Shown here piece after piece: positions 6,158 through 14,696 of a stretch of DNA of 29,096 nt. The translations under genes were made by a program, and so were the position numbers. Numbering within the stretch: the stretch's first letter is position 1; every line of letters starts with the position of its first letter. The stretch spans positions 1 through 29,096 of the IMG/VR virus record IMGVR_UViG_3300012359_000044; one strand, 5' to 3'. The DNA is from a virus. The notes beneath the pieces were generated by a model. The model saw nothing but the letters and a program-made list of their open reading frames with translations, did no database searches and was not told the origin of the DNA.

Positions 6158-7308
6158 TACTTTCCCCCTTTGGCGGCAGTTATCCGTTTTTCAATCAGTG
6201 CGAAGTAGGCAGGATTGACCTCGATGCCGATGTAGTCGCGCTGGTGCTGTATGGCGACTGCGGCGGTGGTTCCAGAGCCGATAAAGGGATCAAGAATGAT
6301 ATCGCCTGGACGGGAGCCTGCTTTGAGGCAGGTTTCTACTAAATCCATCGGAAACGTAGAGAAGTGGGCTTCTTTGAGTGAGCGTGTGCTGATTGTCCAA
6401 ACATCACGTTTGTTGCGTCCTCGTTCAGCAAAGTTCGCGTCTGTCATGCCATGATGCTTTAAGAGCGGGTCGGTTGTTCCCATGCGGAAAGCAGTACGGT
6501 CGCGTTTTCCCCAATCCTTTGCTGGTTCTTTGATCGCTTCGTTGTCATAGTAATACTGTCTGGACTTTGCCAGCAGGAATATATGTTCATGGGAAGAGGT
6601 ACAACGATCCGTGACGCTTTCTGGAGTACAATTACTTTTTGCCCAAATTATGTCTGAGCGCAAGTACCATCCATCTGCTTGCAATGCTACTGCAACGCGT
6701 GCTGGGACCATCATCAGGTCTTTTGGTTTAAGACTATCGGAAAGAGGCGTTGGGCCTGGAAGAAACTCATTCGCATGCTTTCCCAATTTTCCATGGTCTT
6801 TCGCTCCGTAACCCTTCCCGCTTCCAGCGTAACTATCGCCTAGCACAATCCACAAGGTTCCGTCTTTACGTAGTACACGTCGTAGTTCGCGGAAAACGCT
6901 CACGAGATGTTGGGTGTAGAGATTAATGGTTGGTTCATGTCCAAGTTCTCCACGCCATGCGTTGCAGCGCACGCAGAACTGTCCTGCGAGGTGCTTCTGG
7001 TGGTTGCCGTCAAACCTGCGACTGGCGTCGATGTAATGGCGGTCAGTTGTGCGGGTTTTTCCATGCTGTGTCTCCTCGCGTATGTCGTGAAGCTCTCTCC
7101 ACACGTCCCACACGTGGTCGCATGATTGGCCTTCATCCCAAATCATGGGAGGTGTTTTATTGTCCCTCAACCCGTAGTAGGGTGGCGAGGTAATGCAGCA
7201 TTGGACGTAGTTGTCGGGTAGTGTTTGTAAGACTGAAAGTGCGTGGCCTTGTAGGATGACGTTGCGCGGCAGCGTGGTGTCATCGGCAGGAAGTGCGTTG
7301 ATTGCCAT
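6157..7308 (-). CDS. Site-specific DNA methyltransferase with Cys-rich insert
   Basis: A 383-residue DNA methyltransferase with catalytic motif SPPYYGLRD at residues 41-49 and cofactor motif LDPFIGSGTT near residue 339, followed by YIGIEVNPAYFALIEKRI. SPPY at motif IV is typical of N4-cytosine enzymes, though N6-adenine enzymes also use it. Between them lie CDHVWDVW, a FCVRCNAWRGELGHEPT segment (CxxC zinc-type insert widespread in phage and actinobacterial enzymes of this family), and LRKDGTLWIVLGDSYAG. The start at 7308 is behind AGGGGGAA. It is unrelated in detail to the neighbouring methyltransferase, so the pair is not a recent duplication and should have different targets. Confidence 0.9.
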   Translation of the reverse strand: MAINALPADDTTLPRNVILQGHALSVLQTLPDNYVQCCITSPPYYGLRDNKTPPMIWDEGQSCDHVWDVWRELHDIREETQHGKTRTTDRHYIDASRRFDGNHQKHLAGQFCVRCNAWRGELGHEPTINLYTQHLVSVFRELRRVLRKDGTLWIVLGDSYAGSGKGYGAKDHGKLGKHANEFLPGPTPLSDSLKPKDLMMVPARVAVALQADGWYLRSDIIWAKSNCTPESVTDRCTSSHEHIFLLAKSRQYYYDNEAIKEPAKDWGKRDRTAFRMGTTDPLLKHHGMTDANFAERGRNKRDVWTISTRSLKEAHFSTFPMDLVETCLKAGSRPGDIILDPFIGSGTTAAVAIQHQRDYIGIEVNPAYFALIEKRITAAKGGK

Positions 7309-7335
7309 TGTGTTGTTCCCCCTAAAGTTGTAGTG

Positions 7336-7530
7336 TTATTTCGGCAGAAATTGGTGTTGCTTAAACATCAGTAACCAGAGGTCAAATGAGACATCTACGG
7401 GAATGATGTCTCCACACTCTTCATATCCCACAAACAACGTTTTTGCATCCTGCTCTGCTAAACAGTATGCAATAGGTTCGTCATCTTCCATATCTGCCCA
7501 TACAGAATAAATTGTGAGTAATTCCGCCAT
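7336..7530 (-). CDS. Small acidic hypothetical protein
   Basis: A 64-residue acidic protein (MAELLTIYSVWADMEDDEPI at the start) alternating beta-type strands with polar turns and ending in a hydrophobic helix (LWLLMFKQHQF). An AGGAGGT lies at ideal distance before the ATG at 7530. It sits between the DNA polymerase gene (24 bp upstream) and the methyltransferase gene (27 bp downstream) and must share their transcript. No family recognised. Confidence 0.65.
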   Translation of the reverse strand: MAELLTIYSVWADMEDDEPIAYCLAEQDAKTLFVGYEECGDIIPVDVSFDLWLLMFKQHQFLPK

Positions 7531-7554
7531 CGTAGTACCTCCTAGGTTGTAGTG

Positions 7555-10275
7555 TTATGTCAATTCGAGTGGTTGTAGGTCGCCCCAACCAGGGCCGTAC
7601 TTCATGTCTATAGGGAATGGGACGTAGAAACCTTTGTCTTGGATGAAGTCCAGGGCGTGTTCCATTTCGTAGGTAATCAGGGCTGCTCCTTCCTGTAAAT
7701 GTTCCTTCTTGATGAAAAAGGCGATGCTGTCATGGACGAAGAAGCCTATACGCCCCAACCCGCGCCTTTGTAGTTTATCGTGCAGGGAAATCACCGCCAG
7801 CATGGTCATGTCCGAGGACAATGACTGTATTGGGCTGTTCATGGCCTGGTTCAGCGTTTCTTTGAGCGTGCGCTGGCTAATAAGGAACTTGCGCCGCCTG
7901 TGCCCCATTGGGGTGTCTACGAAGCCGTACGTGAAGACGTCGTGGCACTGCTTCTCTAGCCACTTGGTAGTGGCGGCGAAACGATTGCCCCAGGCGCGGT
8001 GATACTCGGTGGTTTCTTCTAAGGTAGCGTCAACGCCCTGACTCAGCAGGGCTTCCTGTAACCCAAGGGGCGTCTGACCGTAGAGCTTGCCGAAGTTGAC
8101 CGACTTGGCGCGGAAACGCCAGAGTTTGGCGAGTTTCTTTATCAGTGACGCCGCATCAAGTGGCGTTCTGGCGTGTTCGGCTACGAGGTCGCGGTAGGTC
8201 AGGTGACTGTTTATGAGATGCTCTAACGCGGCAAGATCGCTACCACAGGCATCGATTTCAGCAAACTGCTTATGGAACACCATACGCGCTACCGCGCCGT
8301 GGAAGTCGGACTCCATACATGCCTTCAAGAGTTCCGCATCCTTTGCGTAGAACGCCGCCATGCGCATTTCTTGCTGCCCGTAGTCAGCTTCGACAAAGTA
8401 GTGGTCTGGCGGAGCAATGTAGAGCTTTTTAATGGGAGAGTTGCCATGGTCGTCACTGGGAATGTTTTGAATATTCAAGTCGGCGCTCGATGGGCGTCCG
8501 GTGACGGGATTGAAGCTAAAGTGCGTATGCAGGTTGCCGTCCCATGCTGACTCTTTGATGGCAGCCAGGACGTAGGTCGAGTAGAGCTTCATGTCCTTGC
8601 GGAAGGCCAGCAGCGCTGCGAGGAAGCGTCGCTGGATGCTGTCGTCCATTTCTTCCATATAGAACTTCAAACTCTCTTCATCGACAGACGGTGCTCCATG
8701 TGGCGTGTACTTGACGATAGGCAACTTCCAGGCAGAGAAGAGCAGTTCTCCCAGCTGCGTCGGGGAACCTGGATTGATAGGGACGCGATCAGTCACCTCT
8801 TCAAGGGTCGTTTCAAACGTCTGTGGCTTGGGTTGTCCCTTTTTCGGGCCGACTTTGTAATGTTCGATTGGAAGTGGTAGTTTGTGGCGTATTTTCCGCT
8901 TCTTCGCGACGGTGTAGCCTGCTAAGTCCTGACACGCTTGCTTTTGTTTGAGCAATGCACCGCCAAGTTCTTCACTTGGGTAGTCGCCCATTGCTTTTGC
9001 CAGAGCAAGAGCGGCTGCACGATCTACAGGAATACCTGCAAGTTCTATATCAGTAATGGCGTTCCAAACAGGCGCGAGTACGGTGTCATGACGGTATTGC
9101 GGTTTTGGGTAGCCATTGTGCGATGATTTCTCTCGCGCAAGGGCTTTGGGCAGGTCGTCCCGTCCTAGCCTGAGCGTGTAGATGCAGTCTTTGGCATGGT
9201 AGCGTGGGTCAGTAAAGCCAACTTTCTCTGTACCGTAATCATAGTCGCCAAAGTGACGGGCACTGAGTTGCTTCAGGCTGTGAACGCCTTGCCGTTCATC
9301 GTGCGACTTGCTTTCCAGCATGGTATCGATGTCAACCCGAATGTCGTCAATACCATATTGCTTGAGAAACTGCACATCGAATTTCCCGTTATGCCAAATC
9401 CATTGAACGTCGCGACGAGCGAACAAACCACCAAGTGCCTCTTTGACGGTTATATCTGACAGCACGGCTTTCGGTATGATATATGCGTAATCCTTCCTAT
9501 GGAAGTTCCACGCGAAACCCAACTGCTCTAGTGTGTCGGTTCTCCAGTCAAGCCCCGTAGTCTCTATGTCGCAGGAGATATACTTTTTTACTGTGCGTTC
9601 TATACGGTACAGGCGATCAAGACAACGCTCAACGTCATCTTCAAGTGTGTACGCGACAATTGGTGAGGGGATTGTCCCTTTGGCAACATCGAGCAAGTCG
9701 CGGGCTTTCTGAAACGTGTAGAGTACGTCTTGATAGTAGTCTGGGTTTCTCAAGCACGCAGCAGGGTGGTAACTGAAGACAATGAAGCACCCAAACGCTT
9801 CACTCCACTCGACCTTAAAGAGGCAGGACGTAATGCCATCATTGCGACCCGTGATGGCCTTGACTGCCGATGTGCCTAATACGACGATGACGTGTCGGTT
9901 GGGCAAGGATACAATCTCTTGCTTCAAACGTTCGTTACACGCCATGGTTTCTTTGGCCGTGAGTTTGTGATTGTCAGGCAGGCGACAGAGTACCGCGTTG
10001 GTGCAGTAAACGTCTGTGCGGTGCAGTCCAACTTCTTCCAGTGTGTTGTTGAGCAGGCGACCACTCTCTCCCACGAACGGCTTGGAAAGTGTCCACTCAG
10101 TGTTTCCTGGTGCCTCCCCTACGAAGATGATGCGGGCATCCAGATTGCCAGCGCCTGGAACAGGTTTGAATGGTGCCGTGAACAGACCACAGTTGGCGCA
10201 GTCGCAGTAGTGCTCAAAAGCAGAAGGGACGCGTGCAGGGCGCGGCTTTTTCTGCAAGGTGATGTGTTGTGCCAT
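7555..10275 (-). CDS. DNA polymerase family A fused to family 4 uracil-DNA glycosylase
   Basis: A 906-residue fusion. Residues about 20-195 are a family 4 uracil-DNA glycosylase: Cys26/Cys29, Cys97 and Cys113 fit the four Fe-S ligands, and GEAPG (53-57), KPFVG and HPAACL (170-175) are family motifs. Next comes a 3'-5' exonuclease with CDIETTGLD (D236, E238), HNGKFD (295-300) and YHAKD (359-363), all catalytic residues intact. The polymerase has motif A DYGQQEMR (631-638), motif B from R720 to Y732 with Lys724 and Phe728, and motif C VHDS (847-850). The usual HDE is HDS here; the essential Asp remains. The enzyme should replicate phage DNA with proofreading, with uracil recognition or removal in the same chain. 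AGGAGGAAC precedes the ATG. Confidence 0.93.
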   Translation of the reverse strand: MAQHITLQKKPRPARVPSAFEHYCDCANCGLFTAPFKPVPGAGNLDARIIFVGEAPGNTEWTLSKPFVGESGRLLNNTLEEVGLHRTDVYCTNAVLCRLPDNHKLTAKETMACNERLKQEIVSLPNRHVIVVLGTSAVKAITGRNDGITSCLFKVEWSEAFGCFIVFSYHPAACLRNPDYYQDVLYTFQKARDLLDVAKGTIPSPIVAYTLEDDVERCLDRLYRIERTVKKYISCDIETTGLDWRTDTLEQLGFAWNFHRKDYAYIIPKAVLSDITVKEALGGLFARRDVQWIWHNGKFDVQFLKQYGIDDIRVDIDTMLESKSHDERQGVHSLKQLSARHFGDYDYGTEKVGFTDPRYHAKDCIYTLRLGRDDLPKALAREKSSHNGYPKPQYRHDTVLAPVWNAITDIELAGIPVDRAAALALAKAMGDYPSEELGGALLKQKQACQDLAGYTVAKKRKIRHKLPLPIEHYKVGPKKGQPKPQTFETTLEEVTDRVPINPGSPTQLGELLFSAWKLPIVKYTPHGAPSVDEESLKFYMEEMDDSIQRRFLAALLAFRKDMKLYSTYVLAAIKESAWDGNLHTHFSFNPVTGRPSSADLNIQNIPSDDHGNSPIKKLYIAPPDHYFVEADYGQQEMRMAAFYAKDAELLKACMESDFHGAVARMVFHKQFAEIDACGSDLAALEHLINSHLTYRDLVAEHARTPLDAASLIKKLAKLWRFRAKSVNFGKLYGQTPLGLQEALLSQGVDATLEETTEYHRAWGNRFAATTKWLEKQCHDVFTYGFVDTPMGHRRRKFLISQRTLKETLNQAMNSPIQSLSSDMTMLAVISLHDKLQRRGLGRIGFFVHDSIAFFIKKEHLQEGAALITYEMEHALDFIQDKGFYVPFPIDMKYGPGWGDLQPLELT

Positions 10276-10297
10276 TTGTTCCTCCTAGTTGTTCGTA

Positions 10298-11512
10298 CTA
10301 GCTTAGCACGCTATCCAGTGGCGTCAAAACAAGCCCGCTGATCGGGTCAAAGGGTGGCTCGTGCGGCAGCACAGGAGGCTCCCCATGGCGTTCGCGGTAC
10401 CAGCGGTCACGGTCTGGAAAGACCAGTCCTGCCTGGTCGAGCAGACGCGCCTTGTGCGCAGTCCAGAACTGCGTCTGGCGCATGCTATGTGACATGGCCG
10501 CAAAGGAACTGAGATTGCCCATGTTGACTTTCTCCAGCCGCTCGATTTTCGCGGACTCGAACCAGGGACGCAGGCATCCACGCTCACAGGCGGTAAAGTC
10601 GCAGCCCGCCCGTTGCAAGTAGTACCCTGCCTGCCAGACGACGATACCATCGGTCTTCGCGGTAATTTGGATACCGTCGAAGACGTGGGCAAGCCGTTCC
10701 AGTTGTTCAAAGATTTCTTCCTGGGTGCGCGAGGTGAGCGCGTAGTCGCTCATGCCTGCCGCAAGCAGTTCCAGTTCATTGATGCCCATCTGAATGGGGA
10801 AACTGTGGACTTTCATCAAGATGATGTACAAGGCCAGCTCGAAGCGGTACTGGCGGTCTTTGCGCTTGGCGGATTTCATATTTTCCTGCCACAACGGGTG
10901 TGTGGCGATCAATTCCGCGAGCTGAGAAGCCACGGTGTCGCGGTAGGAGCGCATGCGCTCGCCCTTCGTCAACTGCACCCCATCATTGAGGCGGCGGTAG
11001 CGTTCGTCTGCAATTTCCGCGTCTACCTCTTCCGCCACAATGATTGGAATGGAAAATTCCAGGAACCGCTGCCGCATCTCTTCTGTCAGTTCGCTAAACC
11101 GTTTGTCAAACGGCAGGCTAGGGATATTGCGGATAAGTATTCTCTTGTGATACTCGACTTCATTAAAGGTCTTGAGTTCATCGTTGAGAAACAGGTAGAT
11201 CGTAAACAGGCGCTGCAATCCATCCTCTACCGTGTAAATGAGGCTGCCGCCTTCTTCCGCCGAACGCCAGACCTTGTTGAAGTAGATTTGCGTCAGCGGC
11301 ATAAACTCCGCTGGCCGCAGCAGCGTGTCTATCCACTTCTGCCGCTTGTAGTGCGGCCAGATCGGGGCACGCTGGCGGGGGTGAATATTGTAGTACTGCG
11401 CTTTTTGCAACAGCAGCGTCCGTATCGTGACATTTTGCCACCCGACCTTCCCGAAAGAGGCTTTGGGGAGGAGGTCTGGTTTATGCGCTATGGGCTTGAG
11501 CGTCGTGGTCAC
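10298..11512 (-). CDS. DUF262 domain protein (ParB/Srx-like nuclease fold)
   Basis: The 404-residue protein carries the DUF262 signatures: a YYNIHPRQRAPIWPHYKRQ segment at about 40-58, a YTVEDGLQRLFTIYLFL motif (D97, G98, Q100, R101; the family norm is DGQQR), and ERYRRLNDGVQLTKGE at about 170-185. DUF262 belongs to the ParB/sulfiredoxin-like fold and in GmrSD-type enzymes binds NTP and drives DNA cleavage. The DUF1524 nuclease partner domain (HNH-like) is not visible in the C-terminal half, so this is not a complete GmrSD. The GTG start overlaps the previous stop by 4 bp (GTGA) behind AGAGGAG. Placed between recombination and polymerase genes, it is likely a replication or anti-defence accessory protein; this is inference. 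Confidence 0.8.
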   Translation of the reverse strand: MTTTLKPIAHKPDLLPKASFGKVGWQNVTIRTLLLQKAQYYNIHPRQRAPIWPHYKRQKWIDTLLRPAEFMPLTQIYFNKVWRSAEEGGSLIYTVEDGLQRLFTIYLFLNDELKTFNEVEYHKRILIRNIPSLPFDKRFSELTEEMRQRFLEFSIPIIVAEEVDAEIADERYRRLNDGVQLTKGERMRSYRDTVASQLAELIATHPLWQENMKSAKRKDRQYRFELALYIILMKVHSFPIQMGINELELLAAGMSDYALTSRTQEEIFEQLERLAHVFDGIQITAKTDGIVVWQAGYYLQRAGCDFTACERGCLRPWFESAKIERLEKVNMGNLSSFAAMSHSMRQTQFWTAHKARLLDQAGLVFPDRDRWYRERHGEPPVLPHEPPFDPISGLVLTPLDSVLS

Positions 11513-12078
11513 GTCGTGGCTCCTCTCTTGCTACGCACGGGTGGGTGTTCACCTGTCTTCTCAGTATCCTGTCCATGCGCCAGCGACTTGAGGATGTCGG
11601 TGCCCCCTGAAGGTACGTCTGTTTCTTCTGTCAAAGTGGTAAGTGGTACGGTGGGTGGAGCGGGCGGCACCTGGGTGATTTTGAACGCACTAATAGCGGG
11701 AATAGACGGAAGGGTATTGATTCGTTCCGTCTCGTCGTGTGGGCTTCTCAACAACATGTCAGCATTTGGCGTATGAGCTAGACGGTACACTTCGTAGCGT
11801 ATCATGCGCTTGAGTAAATAACTCAGCGTGACCTCTGCATCAATATTGGTGTACTCGTTGTCTTTGAGCATACGCATAAGAGAACCACTGTCCTCCCAAA
11901 GATGAGTGTTAATGCTCATTCGTCCATACACAAAGTGTGCTCCTGGCATAGGAAGCTCTCGTGATTGCTGGACGGCAACGTCGTAAATATCTCGTTCAAT
12001 ACTATCAAGGATAGCTTTACACGTTGCGAGGAAGTCAAGGGTTGCTTGACTGAGTTCTTGTTCTGGCTGTTCTTTCAC
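11509..12078 (-). CDS. Hypothetical protein with disordered C-terminus
   Basis: A 189-residue protein of unknown family. Residues about 1-115 are helical (ATLDFLATCKAILDSIERDI; TLSYLLKRMIRYEVYRLAHT), while residues about 120-189 are rich in Pro, Thr, Ser and charged residues (PPAPPTVPLTTLTEE) and probably unstructured. It begins with GTG at 12078 behind AAGGAA. It couples directly to the DUF262 gene through a GTGA overlap, so the two products may act together. It is preceded by a perfect 12-bp inverted repeat at 12104-12137. Confidence 0.6.
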   Translation of the reverse strand: MKEQPEQELSQATLDFLATCKAILDSIERDIYDVAVQQSRELPMPGAHFVYGRMSINTHLWEDSGSLMRMLKDNEYTNIDAEVTLSYLLKRMIRYEVYRLAHTPNADMLLRSPHDETERINTLPSIPAISAFKITQVPPAPPTVPLTTLTEETDVPSGGTDILKSLAHGQDTEKTGEHPPVRSKRGATT

Positions 12079-12103
12079 TACAATAGTTCCTTTCCATGTG
12101 GGA

Positions 12104-12137
12104 AAGCTATCTGCTCACCTTCGTCAGCAGATAGCTT
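12104..12137. terminator. Perfect 12-bp hairpin between recombination genes
   Basis: AAGCTATCTGCT (12104-12115) and AGCAGATAGCTT (12126-12137) are exact inverted repeats around a 10-base loop. It lies in the 84-bp gap between the small partner gene ending at 12163 and the next gene starting at 12078. On the minus strand only TTTCCC follows the stem, not a proper T-run. It could be a weak terminator, an RNA-processing or stability hairpin, or an operator. Confidence 0.4.
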
Positions 12138-12162
12138 GGTATAATACACGCTGCGTTACCGG

Positions 12163-12606
12163 TTAGAAGTGAGCGCTTACGATCTCCTGATATTTGTCGG
12201 CAGGCCAGTACTCCTTCATGCGCAGGGAAAGCTTGTCCGCGCCGTTGGCATCCTTGTATGTCTCGTTCTCCATGCGCACGGTGACAAGTTCCTCAAGGAG
12301 GTCTTCGGTATTGAGGCTGATCTTTGCGTTTGGCACGTATTCCTGCCCCATCACCGCACAAACAAACTGGCCCAGCTGGTTGATACCAATCTGGTTGATC
12401 TCTCCGGTTTTCTTGCGCAGGTAGAAGCCGATGAAGGAGAGTGTCTGTCCGACATCCTCTTTGTGTGGCGCTTCGACAATGGTCAGGGTAAAGGTCACGG
12501 ACTTCGGCGGGTTCTGCCCGTCGGGTGCGTCTACCACTTCAGCCTTTGAGACGGCTCCGAGGTAAATTCCCTGTAGAGTGCGAGTTTCGAGGGTGAGTTC
12601 TGACAT
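12163..12606 (-). CDS. Probable single-strand DNA-binding or DUF669-like recombination partner
   Basis: A 147-residue, mostly beta protein (VTFTLTIVEAPHKEDVGQTL, SFIGFYLRKKTGE, LEELVTVRMENETYKDANGA) ending KEYWPADKYQEIVSAHF. Its size, strand-rich pattern and position directly downstream of a Sak4-like ATPase are those of the SSB or DUF669-type proteins that accompany phage recombinases. No conserved motif proves this. AAGGAA stands upstream of the ATG at 12606. It would bind single-stranded DNA to help annealing or replication. Confidence 0.5.
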   Translation of the reverse strand: MSELTLETRTLQGIYLGAVSKAEVVDAPDGQNPPKSVTFTLTIVEAPHKEDVGQTLSFIGFYLRKKTGEINQIGINQLGQFVCAVMGQEYVPNAKISLNTEDLLEELVTVRMENETYKDANGADKLSLRMKEYWPADKYQEIVSAHF

Positions 12607-12632
12607 AATGGGTTTTGTTCCTTTCCGAAAAA

Positions 12633-13520
12633 CTAATCTTCAAACAAAAAGTAATCAAAAATGATTTTCATGGTAGGGTCGGTTAAGGTGACTGGCAGCG
12701 GGCGAGAACGGGGAGCGCGCGTCTTCGCGTCGTGCGTTTTCTCTGCTTGGCAGTAGAGCCGACGTGGCAAGGTACCATCCTGATGCGGAGGCAGGTTTTT
12801 GTCCACTTCGAGACAGAACACGCCATCAAACATCGATGGAAGTTTTTCCGCTAGTTTTGCTGGGAGATGCGGCTGTGACTCCTTTATGTGCGTCATTTGA
12901 TTTTCTGCGGTGTGTTCCAGGCAGGTGACAATCACGTGACAGAACATGTTGCTAATGAAGGCATCTATCCAGTTTTCGATAATGGACTTCTGGGAGCCGT
13001 ACTCTTGTATCTGCGCACCGCGTGGTGCGTTCCCTTGTTCGATAGCGGCACTTGCACCACTGATCTTGTCCAGTACCTTGTCGGCAAGTGCGGAGACAGA
13101 GTCGATGATGACAGTGTCAATATAAGGAATACCAGCTTCTTCAGCTGCTTTCCTATTGGTCGCCACCCTCGCGTAGCGGATAATCTCTTGCATATGCTTG
13201 AGAATATCCACCGAGACGATCTTCCCCTCTTCGTCTTTCCTCTGCCCGACATAGACCGTGTTGGCTTTGTTGCGGTGCGTTCGCAGGTAGTCGATACCTG
13301 ATTTCACCCCATTTTTCTCAACAGCAATGACGAGCACGCTTTCCACACGTGCGTCTTCCAGGACGCTGGTTGCAAGCAGCGTCTTGCCTGATCCTTGCTT
13401 CCCTACGATGAGGATGTTGACGTATTGCGATATCTCTTCTGGAGTCGCAAAGGTGAGTGTTGGAGTTTGCGTAATTTTTTTTAATTGAACCTGCGCGGCA
13501 GGAACAGGTATTTGGTTCAA
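12633..13520 (-). CDS. Sak4/RecA-like AAA ATPase (phage recombinase)
   Basis: This 295-residue P-loop ATPase has Walker A VGKQGSGKTLL (K46, T47), a Walker B-type strand DTVIIDSVSAL (D140, S141), and later strands HVIVTCLEHTAE, all in the order of the small RecA-like core of phage Sak4-type recombinases (AAA_24-like). Such proteins promote strand annealing together with an SSB, whose likely gene follows. The start is a TTG at 13520: an in-frame TAA lies directly upstream (GAGGCATAAGCCTTG) and there is no other start before the P-loop. GAGG within the end of the nuclease gene provides the ribosome site, so the genes are coupled. Confidence 0.85.
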   Translation of the reverse strand: MNQIPVPAAQVQLKKITQTPTLTFATPEEISQYVNILIVGKQGSGKTLLATSVLEDARVESVLVIAVEKNGVKSGIDYLRTHRNKANTVYVGQRKDEEGKIVSVDILKHMQEIIRYARVATNRKAAEEAGIPYIDTVIIDSVSALADKVLDKISGASAAIEQGNAPRGAQIQEYGSQKSIIENWIDAFISNMFCHVIVTCLEHTAENQMTHIKESQPHLPAKLAEKLPSMFDGVFCLEVDKNLPPHQDGTLPRRLYCQAEKTHDAKTRAPRSRPLPVTLTDPTMKIIFDYFLFED

Positions 13521-13523
13521 GGC

Positions 13524-14555
13524 TTATGCCTCAATTTCACTAAGAGCAATCTGCTCTGGCCTCTCTTTTCTTTGACGGAAAGAGTTCTTGAGTAGGTATG
13601 CGACATTTCCCCCCTTCTGTAGACTGTCGCACGGTTCTCGAAACGGGCAGCGTGGACAGCCGAACTTTGAGACGGTGCGATAGACCTCGCGGTCTTCCCG
13701 TGCCATTTCTTTATAGACAGCACGCAGTTCACGCTCAATCATCTTGAGCTCAAATTGCGTACGCATCCACCAACTTCTTTGAAAGAACGTATTGCCTTGT
13801 TGTAGCAAGGTTGTCAGGATTTTCTGGTAGCGTTCCTGAGTAGGGTCGATACCATGTTCCACGAGCGCATTCAAGTAGACCTCATAGGTCGTGCTGATCT
13901 TGGCAACCGAGACTTCCTTACCGTTCTTCAACAAATCTGGCGTATCAGGAACGGCTTTCCTCAGTCCATTATAGCAGTATCCTCTAAGTGGTGTTCCTGG
14001 TTCGACGCCTGGAACCTCTCCCGCGTTTATAACGGACTGCATCGCCCATTGGTACATCGTTGATTGGTCATCATAGGCATGATAGGACGGGTCAGGGAAT
14101 GATTTGGCCGTCTTGTGCTCGATAACCCACAAGTCGCCGTACTCGTCGCACACAATGCCATCGACACGCCCTTCAAAGAAACCATCCGTACCTGGAATAG
14201 GGACGCAAAAGGGAAATTCATGTGCCATGAAGAGAAATTCTGGTTCTTTGTAAAAGCTTTGATAGTGCTCAAGCATAGCATACCCAAGACGAAGGAGATC
14301 AGCAATCGCTATTTCTTCTTCTGGGCTGAACGTGTACTCTGCTTCAACTGCTTTGAATAGCTTGTGAAATTCCAGAGTAAATGCGAGAAGTAGATTACCG
14401 TTGTGTCCGTAGTAATTGTCCAATGCGGCATGCACTGCGCTACCAAGCAGCAGGTCGAAGTCAGGCTTGAGTGGTTCCAGGTTCATGTCATAGCGAAACT
14501 GGTGCAGCCTACGGCACTGCTTGAACGCAGTAATGCTGGAATGACTGATAATCAT
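13524..14555 (-). CDS. Cas4/RecB-like PD-(D/E)XK nuclease with Fe-S cysteine set
   Basis: The 343-residue protein has all parts of the RecB/Cas4 nuclease family: SITAFKQCRRLHQFRY with Cys14; LGSAVHAAL with His42; GRVDGIV (D132) and VIEHKTA (E146, K148) forming the PD-(D/E)XK site; QSTMY (Q164, Y168) as the QxxxY motif; and C-terminal CPRCPFREPC with Cys300, Cys303 and Cys309. Cys14 and these three are the four ligands of a 4Fe-4S cluster. It probably trims double-stranded ends into 3' overhangs for the recombinase whose gene follows by 3 bp. The long 5' leader has a strong promoter (14697-14725). No CRISPR array or other cas gene is present. Confidence 0.88.
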   Translation of the reverse strand: MIISHSSITAFKQCRRLHQFRYDMNLEPLKPDFDLLLGSAVHAALDNYYGHNGNLLLAFTLEFHKLFKAVEAEYTFSPEEEIAIADLLRLGYAMLEHYQSFYKEPEFLFMAHEFPFCVPIPGTDGFFEGRVDGIVCDEYGDLWVIEHKTAKSFPDPSYHAYDDQSTMYQWAMQSVINAGEVPGVEPGTPLRGYCYNGLRKAVPDTPDLLKNGKEVSVAKISTTYEVYLNALVEHGIDPTQERYQKILTTLLQQGNTFFQRSWWMRTQFELKMIERELRAVYKEMAREDREVYRTVSKFGCPRCPFREPCDSLQKGGNVAYLLKNSFRQRKERPEQIALSEIEA

Positions 14556-14696
14556 GGCAGGTATCCCCCTAAGAAAGTTTCACAACAGAGGCGTGGGGAG
14601 CAGGTATGGATACGACCTTTTCCACACCGCTGTTGTGACGAGGTCGGTTTTGCTGATTGGAAACACGAAACTGTCCACTCCAACCTCGTTATATGA
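14556..14696 (-). promoter_or_regulatory. Structured 5' leader of the nuclease operon
   Basis: Between the promoter at 14697-14725 and the nuclease ATG at 14555 lies about 135 nt of leader. It contains two inverted repeats: TCACAACAG..GTGG at 14580-14596 with its partner at 14622-14638 (15 of 17 pairing), and CGAGGTCGG (14639-14647) with CCAACCTCG (14680-14687 plus one base). A GTG-started frame of 32 codons (14678-14580) follows GAGG and could be a leader peptide. Leader, hairpins and short frame together suggest post-transcriptional control, which is inference. Confidence 0.35.

Noticed and set aside
10613-11776. A 387-codon plus-strand open frame opposite the DUF262 gene
   Set aside because: It is exactly antisense to two well-supported, coupled genes with ribosome sites and family motifs; its own product has no recognisable motif and no good ribosome site.
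13524-14555. Cas4-like nuclease considered as evidence of a CRISPR-Cas system
   Set aside because: No other cas gene and no array; its neighbours are Sak4-like recombinase and helicase genes, as in phage recombination modules.
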